Below are positions 43,606 through 51,531 of a stretch of 64,000 nt of DNA, one piece after another. Numbering within the stretch: position 1 is the stretch's first letter; the number at the start of each line of letters is the position of its first letter. This stretch comes from CAWJPW01 sp963844845 (GTDB taxonomy: Bacteria; Acidobacteriota; Thermoanaerobaculia; Thermoanaerobaculales; Sulfomarinibacteraceae). The position numbers were made by a program, and so were the translations under genes. The notes below the pieces were generated by a model. It ran no database searches, had not been told where the DNA came from, and saw nothing but the letters and a program-made list of their open reading frames with translations. The stretch spans positions 7,350-71,349 of the forward strand of contig CAWJPW010000004.1 of NCBI GenBank assembly GCA_963844845.1. Reading direction: 5' to 3'.

Positions 43606-44019
43606 ATGGCTGAGCAGTCTGGTATGGGGCATATCGTCTGGGCCGACGTGACGGTCGGAGACGCGGTCGGGGTGCGTGACTTCTACCGTGAGGTCGTGGG
43701 CTGGGATGTGGAGCCGGTCGACATGGGTGGCTACGCCGACTTCTCCATGCTGACTCCCGGCGATGGCACCCCAGTCGCGGGGGTCTGTCACGCCCGCGGT
43801 GCGAACGCCGACCTGCCGCCGCAGTGGCTCCTCTACGTCACCGTCGCGGACGTGGAGGCAAGCGCGCGCCGGTGCGTCGACCTCGGAGGCGAGGTTGTCG
43901 TCGGTCCCCGCCCGCTCTCGGGCGGCCGTTTCTGCGTCGTGCGCGACCCCGCCGGCGCGGTGCTTGCACTCTACGAAGCGCCGGTGGAGCACGCGGCCGC
44001 CGCTGCAGCTGGCTCGTAG
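43606..44019 (+). CDS. VOC-superfamily (glyoxalase/bleomycin-resistance-like) protein
   Basis: 137-aa protein with two beta-alpha-beta-beta-beta modules. It begins GHIVWADVTVGDAVGVRDFY and ends with the typical DPAGAVLALYEA. The first metal position (His in GHIVW) and the C-terminal Glu or Tyr are plausible, but the substrate is unknown. An upstream ribosome site is weak (GGGGGGTGTC). The preceding 150 bp contains a short direct repeat, GGTGGTTGGGGAACG-like, at about 43531-43563. Confidence 0.78.
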   Translation: MAEQSGMGHIVWADVTVGDAVGVRDFYREVVGWDVEPVDMGGYADFSMLTPGDGTPVAGVCHARGANADLPPQWLLYVTVADVEASARRCVDLGGEVVVGPRPLSGGRFCVVRDPAGAVLALYEAPVEHAAAAAAGS

Positions 44020-44180
44020 GGACACCCCTGGAGAGAGATGCAGGCTACCCCTTCCTCCTGCTCCTCTTCTTCGTTCTGTTACGATACCTGCCGCTGCCGG
44101 TTCAGCTTTCACCCGGCGGCTGCCGGCCCTGGTGGCCGGACCGCGCGAGTGGTCGCGCGGGAGAACGAGGAGGTAGTTCC

Positions 44181-45500
44181 ATGGCACGCAGGAAGGTCGT
44201 GATCATGGGAGCCGCCGGGCGCGACTTCCACAACTTCAACTGTCTCTTCAGGGAAAACGAGGACGTCGAGGTGGTCGCGTTCACCGCCACCCAGATACCC
44301 GACATCGACGGCCGAGCCTACCCCGCCGTCCTCGCCGGGAGTCTGTACCCCGACGGGATTCCCATCCGCCCTGAGGAGGAGCTGGAGCAGATCGTCCGCG
44401 AGCAGAAGATTGAAGAGGTCTGGTTCTCGTACTCGGACGTATCGCACCAGTACGTGATGGACAAGGCTGCGCACGTGATCGCCTGGGGGGCGCACTTCGG
44501 AGTATGCTCCGTCACCCGCACAATGGTGGAGTCGACCAAGCCGGTGGTGGCCATCACCGCTGTGCGCACCGGCGTCGGAAAGTCCCAGACGACCCGTTAC
44601 GTGTCGCGCGTCCTCAAGGCGCTGGGCAAGAAGGTCGTGGCGATCCGCCACCCCATGCCCTACGGCGACCTCGCTAAACAGGCCTGCCAGCGGTTCGAGA
44701 CCTATGAAGATCTCGACCGCCATCAGTGCACTATCGAGGAGCGTGAGGAGTACGAGCCGCACATCGACAACGGCTTCGTGGTCTACGCGGGCGTCGACTA
44801 CGAGATGATCCTGCGCGAGGCCGAGAAGGAGGCGGAGGTCATCCTCTGGGACGGCGGGAACAACGACACCCCGTTCTACAAGCCCGACCTCCACATCACG
44901 CTCGTCGACCCGCACCGGGCCGGCCACGAGTCGACGTACTATCCGGGCGAGAGCAATGTCCTGATGGCGGACCTGCTCATCGTCAACAAGGTCAAGACCG
45001 CCGATCCCGAGAAGATCGACGAGGTGGTCGCCAGCTGCAAGCGCCTCAATCCGGCCGCGCGCCTCATCAAGTGCTCGTCGGAGATCACGGTGACCAACCC
45101 GGAGCTCATCCGCGGCAAGCGCGCTCTGGTTGTGGAGGACGGTCCCACGCTCACCCACGGTGGCATGACATACGGTGCGGGCTGGTTCGCCGCCAAGCAG
45201 GCGGGGGCGGCCGAGATCGTGGACGCACGGCCGTACGCGGTGGGTACCATCAAGGAGACCTACGCCAAGTACGCCAACGCGGCGCGCATCCTCCCCGCCA
45301 TGGGTTACGGCGACCAGCAGGTCCACGAGCTTGAGGAGACCATCAACGCCACCCCGGCAGACGTGGTGGTGGAGGGGACGCCTATCGACCTCAGCCGGAT
45401 CATCAACATCAACAAGCCCATCGCCGGAGTCACTTACGAGCTCGAGGAGACCGAGCCCGGGGTGATCGAGGAGATGGTGAAGAAGGCCATCGGCGGCTGA
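44181..45500 (+). CDS. Cyclic 2,3-diphosphoglycerate synthetase-like protein
   Basis: 439-aa P-loop protein. The N-domain begins RRKVVIMGAAGRDFHNFN. The nucleotide-binding loop is AVRTGVGKSQTT (127-138), and GGNNDTPFYKPDLHITLVDP and VNKVKTAD follow, as in archaeal cyclic 2,3-diphosphoglycerate synthetases that close 2,3-diphosphoglycerate into the cyclic solute using ATP. Many bacterial homologues carry this annotation without biochemistry. I chose the ATG at 44181 because GAGGAGGT lies 8 nt upstream; the open frame upstream is the shadow of the VOC gene. A strong terminator follows. Confidence 0.8.
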   Translation: MARRKVVIMGAAGRDFHNFNCLFRENEDVEVVAFTATQIPDIDGRAYPAVLAGSLYPDGIPIRPEEELEQIVREQKIEEVWFSYSDVSHQYVMDKAAHVIAWGAHFGVCSVTRTMVESTKPVVAITAVRTGVGKSQTTRYVSRVLKALGKKVVAIRHPMPYGDLAKQACQRFETYEDLDRHQCTIEEREEYEPHIDNGFVVYAGVDYEMILREAEKEAEVILWDGGNNDTPFYKPDLHITLVDPHRAGHESTYYPGESNVLMADLLIVNKVKTADPEKIDEVVASCKRLNPAARLIKCSSEITVTNPELIRGKRALVVEDGPTLTHGGMTYGAGWFAAKQAGAAEIVDARPYAVGTIKETYAKYANAARILPAMGYGDQQVHELEETINATPADVVVEGTPIDLSRIININKPIAGVTYELEETEPGVIEEMVKKAIGG

Positions 45501-45523
45501 CGCCGCGCGACAGTGGCAAGCTC

Positions 45524-45560
45524 GAGGGCGTGGCGGTCAACCGCCACGCCCTCATTTTGT
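45524..45560 (+). terminator. Rho-independent terminator
   Basis: A perfect 13-bp stem, GAGGGCGTGGCGG (45524-45536) against CCGCCACGCCCTC (45541-45553), has a TCAA loop and is followed by ATTTTGTT. It sits 24 nt after the stop of the cyclic-diphosphoglycerate synthetase-like gene. It is the clearest intrinsic terminator in the window. Confidence 0.9.
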
Positions 45561-45888
45561 TGGGCGCCGGGCCTAGCCTGCATATCTCACCAGCTGTCTG
45601 CTGCCGCGTTCGATACGCCGCACTCTGAGGCACGTTCCTGGACTCGCTCGGTGCCAGTCCACGCTGCCCGCTACGCGGGCCCAAGCCTGCGGCTTGACCG
45701 GGCCTGCGGTCCGGAGCGCGGGTCCCTACGTATCTGCAGTACGCGTCCCTCGTTCGTCCTGCGAAAGTACTCCATCCCACGACGGCCCGGATGCCTCGTG
45801 ACGTGACCTGGTGAGGGCTGCCGCTGCGCACGCTGGGGTGTGCCCACCGTGGGGTGGAAGAGTGGACGGACCGCAGGGGTTGCCAGCG
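45561..45888. other. Gene-free tract with an array of hairpins
   Basis: This stretch after the terminator carries no convincing gene. It holds a stem TGGACT/AGTCCA (45639-45661), then three perfect or near-perfect hairpins with 3-nt loops placed one base apart (45666-45714), then weaker palindromic sequence to about 45740. The remaining 150 bp leads into the LON-domain gene. Confidence 0.6.
45666..45714. repeat. Three consecutive triloop hairpins
   Basis: GCCCGC-TAC-GCGGGC (45666-45680), CAAGCC-TGC-GGCTTG (45682-45696) and CCGGGCC-TGC-GGTCCGG (45698-45714, one G-T pair) follow each other with single-base spacers. On the opposite strand the loops read GTA, GCA and GCA, all of GNA type closed by C-G. 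Confidence 0.8.
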
Positions 45889-46581
45889 ATGGAGGCTGCT
45901 GTGGTGTTCGACGAGAGCTTGCTCGCCGGGGGTGAGATCCCCGAGGTCATTCCGCTGTTTCCACTCGTGCACACCGTGCTACTGCCGGGGGAGGTACTGC
46001 CTCTGCACGTGGTCGAGCCCCCACACCAGGAGATGATCCGCGATGCGCTGGCTGGAGCCAAGGTGCTGGGGATCGTCGAGGGTCTCACTCCGCCCGGTGA
46101 GCTGCCGTCGGCATGCAATAGGGTCCGCCAGGTGGGCTGCGCGAGCCGCATCGTCCACCACCAGAGCCTGCCGGATGGACGCTTCTTGTTGTGGGTCGTG
46201 GGAGTTCAGCAGTTCACGATCCTCGACGATTTGGACGCGGCCGTCAGCTACCGGCTCGTGCGCGTGCACGTCGAGCGCCCGCGCCCGCCGACGCTGGAGG
46301 ACACTGCGATGGTGGCCGCCTACCGCGGCCAAATCGTCCCGGTCCTGGCGCGCCTGGTCGAAGAAGGCGAACGCCCCGGAAGATCCCTCGCGGAGGGTCT
46401 TGAGGAGGCGAACCACTCACAGCTCATCGCGGTGGCCGCTCTGGTCCTCGAGCTGGGATGCGACCAGCGCCAGCGACTCCTGGAGGCGGACACGCTGGTG
46501 GAGCGCTACCATCGCCTCTTCGAAATGCTGCGCGACGAGGCGCCGGAGGCTCTCGGGTGCGGCTCTGATGACCTTCACTAG
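45889..46581 (+). CDS. LON substrate-binding-domain protein (LonN-like)
   Basis: 230-aa protein consisting of the N-terminal (LON) domain of Lon protease without ATPase or protease parts. It contains IPLFPLVHTVLLPGEVLPLHV near the start, the hallmark of the family, and then a helical bundle. It resembles YcaC/LonN stand-alone proteins of unknown substrate. I chose the ATG at 45889; the open frame from 45811 lacks homology. Its TAG stop is the first codon of the dispersed repeat seen after the AEC gene. Confidence 0.85.
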   Translation: MEAAVVFDESLLAGGEIPEVIPLFPLVHTVLLPGEVLPLHVVEPPHQEMIRDALAGAKVLGIVEGLTPPGELPSACNRVRQVGCASRIVHHQSLPDGRFLLWVVGVQQFTILDDLDAAVSYRLVRVHVERPRPPTLEDTAMVAAYRGQIVPVLARLVEEGERPGRSLAEGLEEANHSQLIAVAALVLELGCDQRQRLLEADTLVERYHRLFEMLRDEAPEALGCGSDDLH

Positions 46582-46639
46582 TGTCGCGCCCGGAAAATCC
46601 AAATGCACTATTCGCTTGTCAGCGCGGCCCCTGGCTGCG
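46579..46639. repeat. Dispersed repeat, copy 2
   Basis: It starts with TAGTGTC at the stop codon of the LON-domain gene, shares GGAAAATC, and carries the 33-bp core at 46607-46639 that is identical to 40278-40310. The right-hand hairpin arm of copy 1 is missing. It lies in the 194-bp spacer between convergent genes. Confidence 0.8.
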
Positions 46640-46775
46640 TTGCTCCTCCTCGAAGTAGGGTTGCTACGACCTCGTCGTTGCGCGCTGCCACGAGCACACT
46701 GGCTGAGGGGGCAGCACATGGGACCTCACAAACAGGGCATGAGTGCCCTGAGATCCGTCAGACGCTTCCGGCGGA

Positions 46776-49049
46776 TCAGCCTTCCTGGTCGCGTTCGCAG
46801 ATGTCGGCGAGGTGGCGCAGGAGGGCGCGCAGCTCGGTGGGGCCGGGGAGCGAGAAGCGTGCTTTCGACCGCCGGGAACCCACGTGGATGCTCCAGGAGG
46901 TGGGCGGGAGCTGCGCGAACATCTCCTCATCGGTGAGATCGTCGCCAGCCACCAGCAGGAGGTCGGCGGCGGGGAGCCGGCCCAGCAGCATCAGCAGGGC
47001 GCTGGCCTTGTTCACTCCCGACACCCGAACCTCGACCACCTTGTTGCCGCGCAGGATGTCGTGAGCCGGCTCGAGGTGAAGGTCCTGGAGGCGCCTCACA
47101 ACCTCGCGCACCATGCGGTCGGCGAGCTCCTTGTTTACCGTGCGGTAGTGCCATGCGACGGAGCCTGACTTCACCTCAACCAGCGAGCCTGGGGTCTGCT
47201 CGGCGAAGTCCTCGAGGATGTCGGTGACCCGCTCGAGCCAGCTCGGGGGATGCCCCTGGAGGATATCCTCCCAGTTGCCGGCGCTTGGCCGCAGCCAACG
47301 GCCGTGCTCCGCCACCAGGCTTGCCTCGAGCCCGCCCAGCCAGTGCTCGAGCGTGCCGCGGTCGCGGCCGCTGATCACCGCCAGCTCGACACCCGAGAGG
47401 GCCGCGAGGCGCTGGAGGAGCGTAAGGAGATGGCGGTCGGGCTCGGCAGCATCTGGCCGGTTGACGAAGGTCCGTAACGTGCCGTCGTAGTCGAGGATCA
47501 CCATGCGCGAGGCCGCACTCCGCCAGGCCTCGTCGAGCTCGGCGAGACGATCGCCCTTGAGCCGGGGAGGGTGGAGGCGAGCCGAACCGCCGCCGGTGCG
47601 GGCAAGCGCGCGCACGAACCGTTGACCCCAGCGCTTTACCGGGTTGCGCCAGACCCGCTGGCGCAGCTGCTCCATCCGCCAGACCCGTTCGCGCCGCGAC
47701 ATGGTGAGGGCGCGGTGGAGCTCACGCGAGATGGCTTCGGGGTTGTAGGGGTTAACCTGCAGAGCCTCGGTGAGATCGGCAGCAGCGCCCGCGAACTCGC
47801 TGAGCACCAGCACCCCCGGGTCATTCTCCACCTGGCAGGCGACGTACTCCCGCGCGACAAGGTTCATCCCGTCCCGCAGCGGCGTGATGAGCGCCACCGC
47901 CGCCTGGCGGTAGAGGGCCACGAGGCGGGGGAACGGGATCGGGCGATAGAGGTACTTGATGGGGGTCCAGTCGGGTGAGGCAAAGCGGCCGTTGACCCTT
48001 CCGACGATCTCGTCCACCTGTCGCTTGAGCTGCTGGTAGCTCTCCACACCGGAGCGGCTGGGAACCCCCACCTGCAGCATCTCCACCTTCTCGCGATGCG
48101 AGGGGTAGCGCTCGAGGAAGCGCTCGTACCCCAGCATCCGCTCGGGGATGCCCTTGGTGTAGTCCATGCGGTCGACGCCGAGGATGAGCCGGCGGCCACG
48201 GGCCTGGCTTCGCAGAGTGGCGAGCTCGTCCAAGGTCTCGGGGTCCTCGGTGGCCGTGGTCTGGAAGCGGGCGGGGTCGATGCCGATGGGGAATGCCCCC
48301 AGATGGACCGTCCTCCCGTTGACCGGGAGGGTGTCGCCGTCACTTTCGACACCGAGGAGGCGCCGGGCGGTGCTGCGGAAGTGCCGCAGGTAGTCGTAGA
48401 TGTGGAACCCTACGAGGTCGGCGCCGAGGATGCCGCGCATGAGCTCGCGTCGCCACGGGAGGATGCTGAAGATCTCCGAGGAGGGAAACGGGGTGTGGAG
48501 GAAGAAGCCGATGGTCGCCTCGGGCAGACGCTCGCGCAGGAGCTGCGGCAGCAGCAGGAGGTGGTAGTCGTGCACCCAGATGAGGTCACCTTCACGGTAC
48601 ACCTTGGTGACCGCCCGGGCGAAGCGTCGGTTTGCCTTTTCGTATGCCTGCCACGCGGCCTGGTTGACCTCCACCCGTTGGAGCAGGTAGTGGAAGAGAG
48701 GCCACAAAATCGAGTTGGAGAACCCGCGGTAGTAGCCGTCGACCAGATCGGGCTCGAGGTGGACGGGGATCAGACGCCGCTGCTGCAGGAGTTGATCTGC
48801 CTCGCGCCGGGTGCGGGAGTCTGCGGGCAGCTCTCCGGGCCAGCCGACCCAGTAGCCATCACCGCCCTCGTGCATGGGCCCCACCGCGGTCGCCAGGCCG
48901 CCGGCCGAGGGAATCAGTCGCACGTCGCCGTCCGAGACCTCCAGCGTCGCCGGGAGCCGGTTGGAAACCAAGAGGAGCCGCTGTGGTGGCACAGGTACAC
49001 GGGCCGCGGAGCGGCCTCCCTGGGCTTGGTTTTCGTGCCTTTGGCTCAT
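46776..49049 (-). CDS. Bifunctional trehalose-6-phosphate synthase/phosphatase (OtsA-OtsB fusion)
   Basis: 757-aa fusion. Residues 15-500 are OtsA: the N-terminal loop SNRLPATLE, WVHDYHLLLLPQLLRE, HTPFPSSEIF, DRMDYTKGIPERML and PLRDGMNLVAREYVA define the UDP-glucose-dependent synthase. Residues 525-757 are an OtsB HAD phosphatase: ILDYDGTLRTF (nucleophile Asp in DYDGT), VISGRDRGTLEHWL and AGDDLTDEEMF. Together they make trehalose from UDP-glucose and glucose 6-phosphate. I chose the ATG at 49049 because AAGGAAATGAG lies just upstream. Fusions of this order occur in various bacteria and eukaryotes. Confidence 0.95.
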   Translation of the reverse strand: MSQRHENQAQGGRSAARVPVPPQRLLLVSNRLPATLEVSDGDVRLIPSAGGLATAVGPMHEGGDGYWVGWPGELPADSRTRREADQLLQQRRLIPVHLEPDLVDGYYRGFSNSILWPLFHYLLQRVEVNQAAWQAYEKANRRFARAVTKVYREGDLIWVHDYHLLLLPQLLRERLPEATIGFFLHTPFPSSEIFSILPWRRELMRGILGADLVGFHIYDYLRHFRSTARRLLGVESDGDTLPVNGRTVHLGAFPIGIDPARFQTTATEDPETLDELATLRSQARGRRLILGVDRMDYTKGIPERMLGYERFLERYPSHREKVEMLQVGVPSRSGVESYQQLKRQVDEIVGRVNGRFASPDWTPIKYLYRPIPFPRLVALYRQAAVALITPLRDGMNLVAREYVACQVENDPGVLVLSEFAGAAADLTEALQVNPYNPEAISRELHRALTMSRRERVWRMEQLRQRVWRNPVKRWGQRFVRALARTGGGSARLHPPRLKGDRLAELDEAWRSAASRMVILDYDGTLRTFVNRPDAAEPDRHLLTLLQRLAALSGVELAVISGRDRGTLEHWLGGLEASLVAEHGRWLRPSAGNWEDILQGHPPSWLERVTDILEDFAEQTPGSLVEVKSGSVAWHYRTVNKELADRMVREVVRRLQDLHLEPAHDILRGNKVVEVRVSGVNKASALLMLLGRLPAADLLLVAGDDLTDEEMFAQLPPTSWSIHVGSRRSKARFSLPGPTELRALLRHLADICERDQEG

Positions 49050-49120
49050 CTCATTTCCTTCCGCGGTCGCCACTATCTCGTCGAAGCTAACACGCTCCCG
49101 GATGAGGGGATTTCGTCGCG

Positions 49121-50278
49121 TCACCCGCGGTCGAGTCGGAGCACCCACGCGTCATCGCGAATCAGTGGGATCACCTCGCCGCTGCTCAGCCCGAGGTCAC
49201 CTGCGGACACCCGCACGCGGGGCTGCAGCTGTGGCAGGTAGACCCGGTCCTGGTGCACTACGGCGGCGGGGGAGGAGAACTGGCCCGGGCCGACCACCCC
49301 GCCGAAGTGATCGCTTCGGCCGAAGGCGATGTGGAGGCCCAGCTTCTCGTCCAGGAGGATCTCACCCACCGGCTCCACACCCATCTCCCCGAGCACTCCC
49401 AGCCCGAGCTCGGCGAGGTTGCCGTAGGCGGGCTCTGAGGCCAGCGTCTGCGCCTCGTGGTGGGCCGTAGGGTTGTCGCCCAGCGCCTCGACCGCGCGGT
49501 TCTGCTCGATGAGGTAGGTCACCACGTCGTCGCCCAGCTGAACCGGCAGCTCGCCGCGGCTGCGGCTGGGGTCGCCGGCAAGCTCCCCCTCGTAGGGCAC
49601 GATGTAGCTCTCGCCCGAGGGCAGATTGCCGGCGGTGCCCGGCTCGTGGAGGAGCCCCCCTGATGCGTGGGCGGCGCGGTGGCGGAGGTCGAGGCTCAGG
49701 TGTGCCGTGGTGGTGCCGTCCACGACGAAGTCGAGCTCGGCGGCGTTGGCCATGTCCAGGTAGGTCTTGAGAATGCCCACGCGGCGGTTCACCTCGTCAT
49801 AGTCCAGCCGGAGCGCCGGTACCATGGCCGGGCTGAACCCCGGCATGGTCGCGGCACGGAAGCCGTGGCGGCGCGCCGCCACCTTGAGCGGGGCGGTGGC
49901 CGAGAACTGCGTCGGTGCGAGGATGATCGTGTGGGTGTCCAGCACCACCGGGAAGGGCTCGCCCTCGCCGACCAGGGCTCTCGCGTCCGGGGGTGGTGGG
50001 CCCAGGTGGGGCCACGCGTGGCTCGGGAGGTCGGCGTTGTTCTGGCCCACCGCCGGATACAGGTACAGGCTGACCGGGAGACCGAGGTCGTCCGCCATCG
50101 CTCCAAGCTCGTTCGCCCAGCCGGCGGCCATGGTGCGGCGCACCGCCCAGGCCTCGTGGTCGGCCGCCGCGGTGCGGGGGAGGTCCACCAGGATGGCTAC
50201 GCCGGAGTCGTCGGGCCGCGGGCGGAACACCCGCCGTACGAGGTCGAGCAGCTCGCTCCCGCTGAGGTTGTCGTACAC
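49121..50278 (-). CDS. Aminopeptidase T (M29)-like metallopeptidase
   Basis: About 385 aa, cytosolic. C-terminal motifs fit the M29 family: GNLPSGESYIVPYEGE (metal-ligand Glu), EPAYGNLAELGLGVL (second Glu), LLDEKLGLHIAFGRSDHFGG (His and Asp) and VYLPQLQP at the end. The N-domain is less typical. I chose the GTG at 50278 because TGGAGG is ideally spaced before it; an ATG at 50311 is the alternative but has no ribosome site. Substrate and activity are unproven. Confidence 0.65.
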   Translation of the reverse strand: MYDNLSGSELLDLVRRVFRPRPDDSGVAILVDLPRTAAADHEAWAVRRTMAAGWANELGAMADDLGLPVSLYLYPAVGQNNADLPSHAWPHLGPPPPDARALVGEGEPFPVVLDTHTIILAPTQFSATAPLKVAARRHGFRAATMPGFSPAMVPALRLDYDEVNRRVGILKTYLDMANAAELDFVVDGTTTAHLSLDLRHRAAHASGGLLHEPGTAGNLPSGESYIVPYEGELAGDPSRSRGELPVQLGDDVVTYLIEQNRAVEALGDNPTAHHEAQTLASEPAYGNLAELGLGVLGEMGVEPVGEILLDEKLGLHIAFGRSDHFGGVVGPGQFSSPAAVVHQDRVYLPQLQPRVRVSAGDLGLSSGEVIPLIRDDAWVLRLDRG

Positions 50279-50585
50279 AGCGCCTCCAGTATTTCGATTT
50301 ACTGTAACCATATGGGATCGCGCGATGAGCGGCAAGCGCACGGCGCCCGAACGGTGCCCCGCGGGCGCCCGTCGCTGCGCAGCCGCAAAGGCGGCCCGCG
50401 ATGCTCGACGTACAGGCCCCACTCGGGCGAGCACGAGGCACGGTCCAGGCGGCCGCGACGCCGTGACCGCCCTCACACGCCGCCCGGCATCCTTCCGGTG
50501 CTCGGGTGACCTGTGCAGAAAATCCCCCGGAATCGAGAAGGGGTGCGTAGAATGATGAGGGTACAGTACCCGGCTGGAGGCCGCG

Positions 50586-51311
50586 ATGCGTCGTTGTGTG
50601 GTTCTGGTGTGCCTCGCCTCTCTCGTCCTGACGGGTGCCGTGACGGCTCATGCCGGGGACATCGACCTCGCTCCCGCGCTCACGTTGGGGGAGTTCGAGA
50701 CCCTGGTGACCCATCTCGCCGACGCCATGGAAATGCCTGGTGCACCGGCTCATCCCCTGGGAATCACCGGCTTCGACCTCAGCGCCGGCGCCTTCTGGGT
50801 TGGCGCCGACAAAGACGCGGACTGGTGGCGGCACGGTCTCGGCGGCGCCTCCGAAAGCCTGGGCGGGCTGGTGGGCGCCCGCGTGGTGCTGCGCAAGGGG
50901 CTTGGCTTCGGGATTGACGTGGGTGGTCAGGTGGGATCGGTGGCCGGCGAGATGTTCTGGACGGGTGAGGTGCGCAAGGCGCTCCTCGCGGGCGGCGTCA
51001 TCGAGCCTGCCGTGGGCGTCGGCGCCTCCTGGTCGCGGCTGGACGCGGGTGACCTGTCGCTCGACGTCGCCTCGTTGCGGCTCACCGCCTCCAAGGGCTT
51101 CACCATCTTCACCCCCTACGCCACCGCGGGCGTCAGCAGGCTCTCGGCGGACGCACGCTGGGGTGACCCGGCGGTGAGCCATTCGCTGGACAAGACGACC
51201 TTTCTCGCAGGGGCGGGCGTTCAGGTCAACCTGATGCCCCTGGCGCTCCGCGTCGAGCTGCGCCATGGCGAGAGTACCGTGGTCTTCGCCGGAGCCGGGT
51301 TGCACTTCTAG
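50586..51311 (+). CDS. Secreted outer-membrane beta-barrel-like protein
   Basis: 241-aa protein with a clear signal peptide (MRRCVVLVCLASLVLTGAVTAHA, cleavage after residue 23). The mature part is rich in Gly and alternating hydrophobic strands (GARVVLRKGLGFGIDVGG, LALRVELRHGESTVVFAGAG) and ends in Phe, the usual C-terminal residue of BAM-assembled barrels. About eight to ten strands can be imagined. Function is unknown. The ATG at 50586 follows GGAGGCCGCG. Confidence 0.7.
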   Translation: MRRCVVLVCLASLVLTGAVTAHAGDIDLAPALTLGEFETLVTHLADAMEMPGAPAHPLGITGFDLSAGAFWVGADKDADWWRHGLGGASESLGGLVGARVVLRKGLGFGIDVGGQVGSVAGEMFWTGEVRKALLAGGVIEPAVGVGASWSRLDAGDLSLDVASLRLTASKGFTIFTPYATAGVSRLSADARWGDPAVSHSLDKTTFLAGAGVQVNLMPLALRVELRHGESTVVFAGAGLHF

Positions 51312-51531
51312 CGTCCTTTTCGGGCAGCTCCGTGGGCTGGTCCCGCAGCCCGCGCGGCGCCGAAGTCGCAGCGACGCTCGTTCGAGGCGAAGGCGGCGTC
51401 GGCGACGGAGCTTCACAGCTCCTGCACCAGCGCTTTCCCGTGTCACCGGGCAATGAGCCGCGGACGACGCGAGAGATCCCGAAGCCGTTGTCTCCTCGAA
51501 CCGGAGGGCGGAGGGGTGCTACGCTCGGCAG

